The notes beneath the pieces are model-generated. The model was not told the DNA's origin. It saw only the letters and a program-made list of their open reading frames with translations, and did no database searches. From the NCBI GenBank assembly GCA_032209605.1, contig JASFXZ010000038.1, positions 2,790,001-2,854,000 on the forward strand: a stretch of 64,000 nucleotides of DNA, in the 5' to 3' direction. Positions 41,525 through 53,420 of the stretch are shown here, piece after piece (position 1 is the first letter of the stretch; every line of letters begins with the position of its first letter). This DNA is from Mactromeris polynyma (Eukaryota; Mollusca; Bivalvia; Venerida; Mactridae). The translations under genes were made by a program, and so were the position numbers.

Positions 41525-42414
41525 TGCCTCGGTCACAAATCACCCGGCCGCCGGCCGATGCGTCCGATCTCTAGGCATCGGACGGACTGTACACGTCGGA
41601 GCCGGTCGCCGTCCGATGAGTGGCACTGAAGCTTGGACAAAAGGGCGCCGGCCGATGATCGGCCGGCAATCGGACAGTTCGGGAAAACTTTTGGGTGGAG
41701 CATCGGGTTATTAATCGGACGGCGGTCGGCCGATCATCGGCCGGCTATCGCCCGGGTATTGTCCGAGCGCCGCAAGGATGCCGGAAAATTTAAATGAATC
41801 GTTCGATGTCCGGACGGCAATCTGGTGGGCATCGGCCGGGCGCCGGCCGCACTCCGCGAGGTGACTGTTGCGCGCCGACTGGAAAATGGTATATAAATAA
41901 TATATAAATCCCACAGTCTTTCATTCGCAGACAGGATTTTACCAGTGATCGATTCATGTACCGGCAGCAGAGAATAGCGAGGCTGAGGGAGAGTCTCTGG
42001 CCGTGAAACGACTTTCCTTCTCGGCATCTTGACTGGAAATGAGAAGCTGAAGATGCAGGGCGGGACCTACCTACCCACGTGATCTGCAAAGAACTGGTCG
42101 GAGTCCTTCGGTCTCCGGGCGGACACCTGACGGGCACCATCCGGCGTCCGTCAGTCATCGGACGGAGGCCGTCCGGCGATCGGAGGTCTGATTTTTCTCG
42201 GCGCATGTACAATGGCCCCGATGTCGGGCGATCACCGGGCGATCTCCGTGCGATGATCGTCCGATCTTGAGACTTAAAATTAGTCCGGCCGCCGCCCGAC
42301 GCTCCAAAATGCCGCGACGTCCGTGCGATCATCGGCCGGCCGCCGGCCCGATGAGCGAAAAAATACGTCGGCCGATCATCGGACGGCGGCCGGATTGGAT
42401 TTGTGACCGAGGTA
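41525..42414. mobile_element. GC-rich 890-bp TIR element with TAA duplication
   Basis: Ends are TGCCTCGGTCACAAATC and, inverted, TACCTCGGTCACAAATC, flanked by TAA on both sides (41522-41524, 42415-42417). A 3-bp TAA target fits PIF/Harbinger-type elements, but no transposase is present. Subterminal regions are packed with inverted variants of CCGGCCGATGATCGGCCGG. The middle (about 41880-42070) is different in composition and has a minus-strand frame starting MPRRKVVSRPETLPQP followed by an AT-rich stretch, as if a foreign or transposase 5' segment remained. Long open frames elsewhere in the element are due to high GC. Confidence 0.7.
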
Positions 42415-42460
42415 TAAGGTAAGCGAGCTGCAGGGTGTGTGTCGAAATCCTGTTATCTGA

Positions 42461-43450
42461 TTGGCCAATCGGACTGTCAATCAAATAACTGAGGAAGGGT
42501 CAATTGTATGGGATACCTCCATTAAAGACGAATTTCTTGAACGAGTTCGTTCAAATGCCGATGTATTTAATGATATTAATGATAAGTTATTGTCTAATGA
42601 GTCTGACATTAATGAATGTGTTAATATGTTTTCCAATGTTGTATATGATATCTCATTTAAATATTTTGGTCGTACATATAGTACCAAACCAAAAACGAAA
42701 CAGAGAAGATCGCCATGGTTTGATGAAAATTGCAGACGGGCGAAATCACTTTTCTATGCTGCAAAACGAAATTATAATTGTAATAAAACAGAAATAAACA
42801 AAGTGCACTTCATGAACTATAGACGTGCTTTTGTCCAAAATAAACGTAAGGCGAAACAGAAATGTTATCATACCGAAAAAACAATGTTATCAAATATGAG
42901 TAAGAAAGCGCCTAGATCATTTTGGAAATATATTAAAAAGTTTGATTGTAATAACAACAATACTGATTCTGTAATCTTCTCACTTTTATTGAGGAATCGC
43001 ATTCATGTTTGGTGCGAATCTGAAAACACATTTAATGAATCACAATTTGGCTTCCGCGATGGTCGTTCTACAGCTGATGCAATTTTCCTTTTACATTCTG
43101 TAATACAAAACGCTTTGAGTAACAAAACAAGACTTTATAGTATTTGTATAGACTACCAAAGGGCATTTGATTCAGTGAATAGGGATGCATTATGGGTAAA
43201 ATAGATACAATCAGGCATCAGCTGCAAAATGACAAATATCATTAAATGTATTTATAATAAAGTTCATTCATGTGAGAAGATATCTAGTAAAATGAAAATA
43301 TCAGATTTCTTTGACGTCACAATAGGACTAAAACAAGGAGAACCGTTATCTTCCCTTTTATTCATTTTATCTATATATGATATTGTTGATAATATAGATT
43401 TTGATACGTTAACGGATAAATATTTGGAATTATTGTCAATGTATATGTGT
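42461..43450 (+). pseudogene. non-LTR retrotransposon ORF2 remnant (RT)
   Basis: The frame starts in the linker after the lost endonuclease (RRSPWFDENCRRAKSLFYAA, 'FWKYIKKFD') and, after an internal deletion near 42975, enters RT: ESQFGFRDGRSTADAIFLL and YSICIDYQRAFDSVNRDALW. An in-frame TAG (43202-43204) is followed in the same frame by KMTNIIKCIYNKV and GLKQGEPLSSLLFILSIYDI. Sequence stops just before the expected ADD box. It is therefore truncated at both ends, deleted inside and stopped. The KQGEPLSPLLF style separates it from the CR1/Jockey copies elsewhere in the window. Confidence 0.75.
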
Positions 43451-43550
43451 GTATGCTGTCAACAGCTGAGCTCACATGTCAATAAAACAACGGTGCAATA
43501 TCAAACCACAGATAAATATTACAAGTATTACACACCAACTATATGATTGA

Positions 43551-44740
43551 GAACGATCCCAAAGTCATTATACAGCCACGTTCATAAACAAAGTTGTATT
43601 TAAAACGAAATTTATTTTAATAACCTAGGGCTGTTATAAATGCCCCTGGGATATATGGGCTTATTTTATTGATTGAGCATTCATTACCAACTGAAGTAAT
43701 TACATGTAAGATCCGTCCTTTCAGTGAAAAAAATGACACTGAAACAGCGTACCCGTCTGGGTCACACAGAACATTAAACTAACCAGATATGTATTTATCA
43801 AACTGTTCAATCTTCGTGGTACAAAAAAACAAGCCGGAAATTAGATACCACGTTAAAGTCTTGATATCTAGATTTTTGTAGATAAGATCATCAATAACGT
43901 GGATTTTCAATTTGCTTGGAGGTCAAATTCAGGCGTAAGTTAGACGAAAAGAGGGTTAACACATTTGATTGGCTTAAATCCCTTTGAATCATTAAAATAA
44001 ATCACTCCAAGGTTATTTTACGCCGATTAAGCTTATTGTTCTGCTGTACTGAAATAAATAAATAAGCGGCTTAATAAATTTTGTCACGTTGCTTTTGTTG
44101 CTTACAACATAACAGAACATAGTAAATTGCAAAACTCTTGTACTTTTGCCTGTTTCAAATTTATCTTAAAACAGACAATAACATTTTCCAAATCATTTCC
44201 ACGTTCTTGCCTTTAATTTGTCTGCACGAAACACACCGCACAGGTGTAAAAGTTATTTTTAGAGAAAGCATATTTTGACGCGTTCTGTATTATCCTTCAC
44301 ACCAAAATTTATGCCGTTCACTACTCATTGTTAATGTTTTGTTTATCAATATATAGGCGATATTGTTTATATTGTCAGGTGGTGTAAAATCTAAAAACAC
44401 ATTGGCGCCAAATTTCTAAAGATAAAAGAAACACTACCAAAAGTTAAAGAACCGTAATCAAACTCGCATATCTGTTTAATATCAAATTAATATGTTTTAG
44501 TTTAATATGCTTTTGACAGCTAGAAAACATTTTATATTTAGATCTGTATATATTCAATTCACCATAATATTATACGAACGATTATCGTAATGTAGGATAG
44601 GGTATAAGAAGTCATAAAACTACAATTGCATGCTCGAAATGTCTAAATACATGTAATATGTTTCCGAAACAGACTAGTGTTTCTGCCTATAGGTTCAAGA
44701 TACAAATAAAGTGAACTTAACTGGTGGAGTGGCGCAGAAC
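43551..44740. other. intergenic, nothing recognised
   Basis: AT-rich with no exon and no element ends visible. Confidence 0.35.
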
Positions 44741-44940
44741 AGAGCAGAGCAGAGCAGAGCAGAGCAGAGCAGAGCAGAGCAGAGCAAATCAGGGCAGGGC
44801 AGGGCAGGGCAGGGCAGGGCAGGGCAGGGCAGGGCAGGGCAGGGCAGGGCAGGGCAGGGCAGGGCAGGGCAGGGCAGGGCAGGGCAGGGCAGGGCAGGGC
44901 AGGGCAGGGCAGGGCAGGGCAGGGCAGGGCAGGGCAGGGC
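44741..44940 (+). repeat. AGAGC(9)/AGGGC(30) pentanucleotide array
   Basis: Nine AGAGC units (44741-44785), one AAATC, then thirty uninterrupted AGGGC units (44791-44940) in the same phase. All G-runs are on the plus strand. Open frames through it on both strands (GRAGQ and CPALP repeats) are by-products of the repeat. The sharp switch from AGAGC to AGGGC suggests a single point change that then spread. Confidence 0.97.
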
Positions 44941-45169
44941 AGAAAATGAGTGCTTATTATCAGTTATTACAGACATATAAACAATTCAACAGTTGAAATT
45001 ACACATTCAGCAATGATTGACATAAAGGCGAATGAGTTATCTCGTCTGACATTTTTGATGTACATAAGCTTTGCATTCATTGATCTCTTTTCGTTAATTC
45101 GAAAATAAACCACACTCTTTGGGTAGTTCGTTTTCCTACAGTGTGTGTGCTGTTTGCTGCGGTGTCAAC

Positions 45170-45330
45170 ACTGTTTGCTGGTCAGTGTTACTAGGTTACT
45201 TGTACTGTCCTGTTTGTCAGCATACAACTGACAACTTCCACACGTGAATCAGAGGTGCAGGACAAATAACTTTGGAGTCCTCACTGGAGATATAATCGTG
45301 ATCATATGAGACGAAACAAGCATAGTACTT
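45170..45330 (-). mobile_element. SINE family B body fragment
   Basis: Contains ACAACTTCCACACGTGAATC, AGAGGTGCAGGACAAATAAC and TTTGGA in the order seen at 53230 and 61668. No tRNA-like head is preserved. Confidence 0.5.
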
Positions 45331-47369
45331 CACCTTAAGCGATTTCAGAAAACATCCATGATATATAATTATATAAAAGTGGTGTTCTAGGCTTGGTTCA
45401 AGCTCACATGACTACAATCTGATCCCCATGTGGATGTATTATCTTCAATCATATTGTCACTGAAAACATGCGGCTCACCAATGGTTCAAATTGACACAGT
45501 ACTTTAAACCATATATTACTGTTATATATAGAAAATAATAGAAATTATCGACCAAGCTTATTTTTAATTATATGTCAGTGGGTGGTCAGCGCTTACCAGA
45601 CATAACAAGTATTCACACGGTCAAGCAAAGTCAGTTTTAGTCTGTGTGTGACCAGTGTTGATAGAAATATCCAATGATCCAACGACTTTGTGTAAATCAA
45701 ATTTGCAAGTTAATTTATTGATAATAGTATATGTATGTATACATTTATGCGAATTAAGTAGAAGTATTAGGATAGGCAAAGTACGGATAACCCCCCGAGC
45801 ATGATAAAAACAAGGATATAGTGATAGATAGTTCTCATGATTTCAATACATTTGAATGAATAGACAATGGAAGGGTTGAAACTGAAGTCCATGTATTTCA
45901 CACTAGACAGCCAGTTATTATTACATTGTATTCAGATTTGTGACAATTGTGACAATGGTTTATACACTGGTACCAACTAATGATTGACCAAAGTGGTCAG
46001 AAATCGATAAGATGGATCATATTCTAGTCCCAATGAACAATTGGTGTAAATATAGATTCTTCGATGAATAATTAAGTGAGAATCTATTAGATAGTCAAAC
46101 CTATGCGGCGTGAAAGACAATTTGGCGACACTGATTGTGTTCTAGCGTGACCGCCTTTTGTTGATTGTGTATAACTATCTGTCATTTTCTTTCAATGACG
46201 ATATTTTATGTTAGAAAATAAGCCACAATAAAGAATTACAACACACACAAAGTGCATTTTTACAATTTAATTGATTGTTCAAGCATTTGTCCATACGTGT
46301 TCTCTCTAATTTACGTGCACGCTTCATGAATACATACAAATTCAATCATTCTGATCATGAGATCTTTGTCGCTTTTCTTTATAAGTTACAGAATTATTGC
46401 CGTAACAATTGAATGCAATGCAATCCAAGGTCTTATACTTAATTTGTAGTTTTATCATTGTCATGCAATTCTTATTCAGTCAAAGGTACAATTAAGGACT
46501 AGAAATGTCACGTTATGTATTTACAATTACATTATGGTTCAGAACTCAAAGAAAAATATTACAATATAAGATTTTTCACTGGTTTCCGGTACGGATAGAA
46601 ATATCGGACTCGAGGGTAAAGCCTCGTTCATGTCACAATAGTAACCATCGAGCCGGAAATTTCTATCCACGAAAATACGCCATCAATGTCAAGTCAATAC
46701 CTTTAATTACATGTCTACAAATTTAAAATTAACCTGTTTTCCATATCACCAAATAAAGGTAGACATTTGAAGCGGCTAGCGAGTGTTAGTTTAAAAAGAC
46801 AGACTAGTCACTAATAGTATAGCAAGTTTCATTATAAATAATAATTATACTGCATGTATGTGCATTTATTCCGGATTGGGAGGGATTTGATTGTTGTATT
46901 GGGTCAATTACTATGTTTTTTTATAAAATGAAAACGTTGATAACATTTGAACACAAACATATCATCTACAAACATACGGTTGATGGAACAAAACTGATAT
47001 AGGGAAAAATACTGTTGTATTAACATTCAAATGTCAGCTTCTCTTTCATATGTTTGTATTTATATAACGAACCCTGTCATTTTTTTCATGAAACACATTT
47101 ATATTGCACTGTTATGTATATAACTATATGTGAATTGAGATAGCATCTGTTCTCTTAATATATTGTGTTATCTTACACTGTTCAAATATTTAATTTCCAG
47201 CCACAGATGGCATCGTATTTCATTATACATATAATTGCTTGGGATATGACGATTTTGTGTTTTTGTTTTCTTCAGACATTTGTTTTCCTTACAATGGTCG
47301 AACATTTCATTTCGTTTAGAATACCAGTAAAACTATCATTATTCATCTGCTAAGGTGTATAGCCCTTAA
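45331..47369. other. AT-rich intergenic sequence
   Basis: No coding exon. Near 46580-46670 GGATAGAAATATC and GAAATTTCTATCC form a loose inverted pair. Nothing else is recognisable. Confidence 0.35.
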
Positions 47370-47630
47370 AACAATTATATATTAAACCAGTAACCACACC
47401 TTCTCCGTTTAAACTAGCCCCAGCCCACCGTCCTTACCCCAATTTTAGAGTATTGGCCTCTCCACATATTAACAAACTAAATATACAAAAATAAAGTAAA
47501 ATAATATTGTATTGATATACTTTGCTGTTTTCACATTTTGTCACTATGCTGTGTATTGATATGTTTCGATCTCACGGGCCTCCGGCCTACAGATATATTG
47601 AAAATAAAATGTACACACGTACACACACTC
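47370..47630 (+). mobile_element. LINE 3' UTR fragment, family with 52440
   Basis: Shared words in the same order as at 52440-52730: TTCTCCGTT.AAACTA, CCCACCGTC, TATTGATAT.TTTGCTGTT, CTATGCTGTGTAT, CTCACGGGCCTCCGGCCTAC and GAAAATAAA. An AATAAA near the end suits a non-LTR 3' end. No ORF. Confidence 0.5.
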
Positions 47631-48914
47631 TATTTACGAGATCGTTTTTTTCTGGTCAGTCAGAATTGTCCTGTCACAGTTAACCACCAATTCGCGGTAA
47701 ACGTGCAACGATTGGAACAGTGAAATTACACATTTACCTAAGAAATAATCACATGCTAGAGATTTTAGATACGCAGAATGATTGTACATCTAACTTCCTA
47801 ATAGCATGCAAAATAAACTCTTAATTAACCAACGTATGCCACTCACAAACGAGGTAACCACCTGAAGTCAAATACATTCCAATGTAAACGAATTTGTTTC
47901 ATTTGCATTCATTAACTACCCCGAGGTTTTGAAATAACTAATTTATGTATCTAAACATTATACGACAATTAAACGATCTTGGTTAAGACTGACTCAAGTA
48001 AATATCTCTCATAATAGTTGTATTATGGAGCTATCTAAGTATATTTACTTAAATGTATGTCATTAACACAATACAGGTTATATCTCGATAAGAAGAAAAC
48101 ACGAACTTCCTTAAAACTGTGCAGACAGACTGTGGACAGGAGAACAGAGAATAGAAACAATAAAACGAGTAACACCGTATCATGAACAGACAATAACCAC
48201 AATACGTAATAGAGACAATTTAAAATGATTCATCATTCATTTCTGTATATGTAAAACAAATTGAAACGGTTGTGCTGCTTTGCTAAAATGTCACAGCTAT
48301 GCTCCAATGGAAACTCTATTCTCGAGCAAATATAATTCTCCAGCGATCAGGATTCACATGCCAACAGCAGGAAGCGCGTCAATTTCAGAGAAAATGACAT
48401 AAGACTTTTACACGAGCTTCATTGCCCAGTAATCATGTTGACAATGAATAGTTCGTAAAACAATCTACCATTGCATTATGAATTGTTACTGGAAACTATT
48501 TAAGGTTTTGTATTGATTCACTTATGTATTTATGTGAAAGCAACCTTTGTTACCCCAGTGTAATAGTGCCTCATATAAAAGCTACTTTAAATCATATTTG
48601 TGAATATCAAGTAATTGTGACCACAATTACATATTTAGCCTACATAATCATTCGTATATTTTGTGAACACGATATTAAGGCTTAAATTGTAAATAATTCC
48701 AATTCCGGTATATACGTTCAAATTTGAAGTGCATTTAAGGTAATATGTACAGTGTATGTAATATGAACATAACGTATTCACTGTACCGACAATCTACAAC
48801 TCATGCCCTCATGTGCAAATTGCCCGACTTAAACTTGAAATCTGACAATCCCTAAGTACTTGTTTGTGCATATAGATATTACGGATGTATACTGACTCGG
48901 AGAGAAACTACAGT
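47631..48914. other. intergenic, nothing recognised
   Basis: AT-rich. No exon and no clear repeat boundary. Confidence 0.3.
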
Positions 48915-49085
48915 GTAACCGCACCGGGGCGGCCCTCACTAGAGCAACAACCTCTCTTCAACAGTCTCAATTTCCCGAAGTCAAAATAAGCATCGATTAA
49001 ACCTCTCTATAGCAACATCCTCTCAGCAACAGCCAAAACATGCATATCCAAAAGTGGCTGCTATGGAGAGGTCGCAATGTATCCT
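48915..49085. mobile_element. 'CTCTATAGCAAC' MITE copy
   Basis: Begins after TA with CAGTGTAACCGC, carries AGCAACAACCTCTCTTCAAC and AACCTCTCTATAGCAACATC, and ends near GGCTGCTATGGAGAGGTCGC. Same family as 25835-26225. Confidence 0.5.
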
Positions 49086-49143
49086 AGTATATGCTTCATT
49101 AAGCCTTAGTGGGATGAATTGGCATTTTAACAGATTACATGTA

Positions 49144-49298
49144 CAGTTGAACCTAATTTATTCGACAACCTTCTGTATATATGTTTTGCTCTCCAACTTG
49201 GAGGAAATAAACGATCTATCTATCCGAATACTTGGAATAACCCGAAATAAATATCAGGTCCCGGTATAAATAGAATTAGAATGAACGAGGTTCGACTG
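49144..49298. mobile_element. Tigger/pogo-like MITE with TA duplication (copy 2, inverted)
   Basis: Starts CAGTTGAACCTAATTTATTC and ends ATGAACGAGGTTCGACTG, flanked by TA (49142-49143, 49299-49300). Read in reverse it shares the interior of the 13621 element (CCGAATACTTGG, ATTCGACAACCTTC, ATATCAGGTCCC). Confidence 0.65.
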
Positions 49299-49300
49299 TA

Positions 49301-50309
49301 TATCCAATCAAGGGTTAAGAGTTACCCAACTTATACTTAGACATTCATGTAAGGTTGGGAAATTTTGGGGAGGGGGGTGGCGCACGCCGGTTGCACCCTC
49401 TTGCTACGCTAGTGATGACAATCCTACTGTTTACGAAATATGTGTATATATTATCTGTAAATCAAGAAGACGTAAAAACTGTAGAAACTGAATTTGCGGT
49501 TGAGCATTTGAATTATTACGCAAGTTGTTTACTGTAGGAAATATTCGCAGATCACACGTGATTTATAAGTTTAGTAAATATGCAAGTCATACAACATACC
49601 CTTGTACATGTTTTGTTTTAAAGGCTAATACATCATGCACAGTTTCTTTATTTCTATAACTTTCAAATTTTGATAACTATAGTGATGGATATTTTGGTAT
49701 TTTCAAAGGTCTTCCTGATCTCCTGCAATAAATGCCTGCGCGTGGCTTGTATTTGATTTTAAATGATACAGAACACCACATTGCATTATCTCGGGCAAAT
49801 CAAAAACTCACATATGCTTGCTTTATTATGCTAATTTGTTACCAAGTTACAAATTCATAGGGTTTAATATAAACTTTTGTGAATATTAAAATCAACGATA
49901 AATTGCGAGTGTTTACAAATAAATGCACGCGTTTTCAATTGCGAACGAGTGTTTATATCAATAAACAAAATCTAGTCCGATCAAACATATTTTCTTGCCA
50001 ATATGTAAGTTCTCATTCATCATTACAAATATAAAGGTCGTGCTGAACTTAGGTCTTCATAAAATCACATCTCTCGTTTATGTTGAATTCAAATAACTTT
50101 ACACAAAAGAAAAAAAGGGATTGAATCATTTATCTCCATTGTGACTGATCATACAATGATACTTTTAAGATTTCCTTTTTGAACAAACTTCGCAATGAAT
50201 GAATAATAATTAAAATAGATTAGCGAAAGACAGATTGGTCGGGGTTAACAAAAGAATCGACATTTTTATAATACAAATATTGTGTCTGTTTAGGTTTCGA
50301 GTCGAAGGT
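49301..50309. other. intergenic, nothing recognised
   Basis: Contains a G-rich word GGGGAGGGGGGTGG (49368) resembling the GGATCCAGGGGGAGGG stretch at 51312, perhaps two ends of one repeat family. No exon. Confidence 0.3.
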
Positions 50310-50516
50310 CCATACTTTATTTATTTTACATCGATTGTGAAACAAGTTCTTACATCTTATACTTATCACTTTCAATGTCTGCTTCCTGGTTGCAAACCAG
50401 TACTCGCGCCAAATTTAGGGGTTGTGAAGTTCGTTATCAAACCCAGCTCATTGCGGGGTTCAAACTCACGACCTATGGACCAGGAGTCAGGCGCTTTACC
50501 TCTTGACCACCACACC
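50310..50516 (-). mobile_element. tRNA-derived SINE, family A (copy 2)
   Basis: The minus-strand head GTGGTGGTCAAGAGGTAAAG, then GCGCCTGACTCC, ends with B box GAGTTTGAACCCCGC. The body has TTTGATAACGAACTTCAC and ACTGGTTTGCAACCAGGAAG. It matches 23290-23612 in order and orientation and is better preserved. Confidence 0.7.
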
Positions 50517-51300
50517 TTTAAAAATGTATCTGGCTCATCTGAACCTTAACTATTTTAATGGGCTTCATCCAGTATTGTTGTTACATAGTCTAAAACAACA
50601 TTAATAAGAACCATGTACAATTATTTAAAACAATCTTGTTGGGTCATATTTTTAAGAGACAAAACAAGTAAAAAGCACCCGCTTGTTAAAAAACGGAAAG
50701 TTTTTGTTATTTCATGATATTACAAATGTCCTTTTTCGTCAAATACAGAGAAACACATTATAGATGCATTCTGTGAGAATGCATATTTATTCAAGTTTTA
50801 ATAGATAAATTTTATTTTTCATATTTGTTTAGATAAACAAATGAACACAAAATTAGCATAATTAATCTTCAATATTCCCTTTCTTATCATAATTGACAGC
50901 ATAATTTAAAAAAATCAAATATAGTGGAACTCAAATAACTGAGATCGATCTCCATTCCGTTTTCCTCCGTGTTTAAGAGATGGAGAATGTGAGTTTAAAA
51001 TATGTTCTGACAAACTCCGACAACTCTTTCGAAATTTGAAGAAATAATTTGAAGTTCAGTTTGAACAGAAACTTTAAGTGTTATTGAAATCAATACACAG
51101 TTCATCTTAAACAAAATGTTATCTTCAACTAATTTTTGTACTACTTGAGCTACATTACTGCAGTGCACGCTACGTTCAGGCATACAGGGCTCTTTGTTTA
51201 GTCAAAGGTTTCACAATTAATCTTGATCACTAAGTGTGTGCCCCTTTCATTAATACACTTTGTCATTCGTAACGAACACTGAGACATTATGGTTTTAACA
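50517..51300. other. intergenic, nothing recognised
   Basis: AT-rich with no exon. Confidence 0.3.
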
Positions 51301-52435
51301 CATTCCACTAGCGGATCCAGGGGGAGGGAGGGCACACCCGACGCCCGCACCCTTAAAATTCATCAATCTTACATGTATGTCTTTAAATATGTATGTATAT
51401 AAATACGAAATATACCGAGATCTTTAATTATACGATTTTCAATTAAGCGATTTTGTTTTTTGTAGCGTCAAATTATGTTCAAAAACTCGATAACAAAGTA
51501 TAAACACAGACATTGCCGTTTCAAACGGCTAGAGCAAAACCACAAAATGACCAAAAAGTTACACCCCCTTAGTCCAAATAGTGGGACCGTCCTTGCATAC
51601 GGTACTCGACCATGATTCGTCAAATGACATTGTTGTGTTTCACTGACTGCAACCTTTTTTAAACAAGTCTTCCATTTATTCTCAACTCTGAAAGTATCAA
51701 TATACCCGCGAATAGCGGTGTAAAATGTGTCCATTGTATACTAGCAAACAACAAGCGTTTCCCTCTTTAAGTGAAGATTGGTAGAACCCCGCAAGGTTAA
51801 AAATGACAAAATTAATAAAATAATAAGCTTTGTCATCTCTGTGTCCAGTATTAGTCGCCAAATAGATTCAAGAGCTAGCGCTATCACGAGCTCATTTTGG
51901 GTGACATGCCGACAAAATGTGTAGGGGTCAAAATTAAGTGACCAGAAAGTTAAATACAAGTACTTGTTCGGTAATATGTAGTGGGTGAAATTGAATTTGT
52001 GATTCATCATGGGTACGAAAATTCCTTAAAACATATGTGATTTTTTTTACACGGGATGATGCCACAATTCCACGCCTCAATATGACGTCACGTCACATGC
52101 GACGCGAGAAAACACTAAATTCCGTGCCTCGTACTGTAGCCGTCAATGACGTCAATCTCCTAGGCAGTGGTCTCCCCTCACAAAATACCAATGTACTACT
52201 TAGAGAAATAAGCACTGTAATAAGTTTGCAGCGAATCAACGATGCCTCGATAGTGTTATTCGCAGCACAAATTCTAGTCATTTGAGGACATGGACAAACG
52301 TTAGTCCCACTTTCCCCCGTTCACGCTGCACGTTATTCTATGTGTCATACACTTAAATTGCCTTTGTGTAGCATGACGTTCGATCAAAGTATTTATCATA
52401 TTGTGAAAATAGTATCATCCACCTGTTAAGATATA
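51301..52435. other. region of mixed composition with unsupported ORFs
   Basis: Slightly richer in GC than its neighbours. Two adjacent minus-strand frames (51734-51468 and 52010-51741) are 88-89 codons long; one ends in a hydrophobic MTKLIILLILSFLTL stretch. Neither has a recognisable domain or repeat of itself. At 52155-52184 the phrase CTCCTAGGCAGTGGTCTCCCC resembles the 51-bp satellite unit. It could be a degenerate element. Confidence 0.25.
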
Positions 52436-52439
52436 CGTA

Positions 52440-52730
52440 TATCCCTTTAAATAACTAAACATTAAATCTTAACCCCATTTTCTCCGTTGAAACTACCACC
52501 ATCCCACCGTCTTCATCACAGTTTGGCCTCTTAACATATTTTCACACTATGTATACACATACGAAACGAAGGATTACATCACATTCACTTACGTTAATAA
52601 CATATATATGCATGCCATTGTATTGATATATTTTGCTGTTGTCACGTTTTACGGCTATGTTTTGTATTTATCTCACGGACCTCCAGCCTACATATATCGA
52701 AAATAAACTTATCTATCTAGCTTTACTTGT
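52440..52730 (+). mobile_element. LINE 3' UTR fragment with ATCT tail
   Basis: Same family as 47370-47630. Ends CTCACGGACCTCCAGCCTAC, GAAAATAAACTTATCTATCT, i.e. polyadenylation hexamer plus ATCT tail, as in non-LTR elements. No ORF. Confidence 0.55.
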
Positions 52731-53229
52731 CCATGCTATTATATGTAACATATATACATTTACTATCATATATGATAAAACAAGTGTTTCCCTATTGTAG
52801 GAATACAGACACTACTTGAATTGATTGACCTGTCGCTTTGTCTAGTACAATGTCACGCAGAAATATAGCCTAGTTATGAAGCATGATAGCAAGTTATGAA
52901 GGGAAATTTTAGCCGTAAAAAAATCCAATTTATCGCTGAAGTCTCATAAAATATCAATAAACATACATGTACAAGGTCTGGCTATTCACCTAAAAACCGC
53001 AAGTTTCTCTTCTAAATATGGTTTGTTTGTTACTCCAAACTTTCTGAAGGTACGTTGTATTTCTTTATTAAACTTTGATATTAAGTTGAAAAGGTTATAC
53101 ATCGTAACGATCACTAATAATCTTACGCTCTTTGGGTTGCTTACCCTATAGCTTACTTTATAACCCAGCATGGTTCCTTCATATGACTATTGTGTTGGAT
53201 TTTTCACCGATTTTCAACAGTTTTTTCAG

Positions 53230-53420
53230 CAATGTGCGGCGGTCAATTGACCGGATCATGGTGGTAGTTTTCCAATCAGTATTAACATGTCCTTCCACAA
53301 GCAACGAACAACTTCCCACGTCAATCAGAGGTGGAGGAACAATTACTTTGGATTTATTCTCTTTAATAAAAATATCACGGAGAACGAACGGCTCATCAAT
53401 GGTTCAACCCTACGAGCTCC
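53230..53420 (-). mobile_element. SINE family B body fragment
   Basis: Contains GGTCAATTGACCGGATCATG, CAGTATTAACATGTCCTTCC, ACAACTTCCCACGTCAATCA and ATTACTTTGGAT. It gives the uninterrupted reference for the SINE split by the LINE at 58.3-61.7 kb. Confidence 0.5.

Noticed and set aside
41517..42332. Several overlapping ORFs up to 180 codons
   Set aside because: High GC and subterminal palindromes of the TIR element explain them; only the short central frame is kept as a point of interest.
44695..44996. ORFs on both strands through the AGGGC array
   Set aside because: A pure pentanucleotide repeat leaves most frames without stops; no gene.
50235..50549. 104-codon plus-strand ORF
   Set aside because: It is antisense to a tRNA-derived SINE with clear A and B boxes.
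51468..52010. Pair of minus-strand ORFs as a possible small secreted protein gene
   Set aside because: No splice sites, signal-peptide start or domain support; composition suggests a worn repeat.
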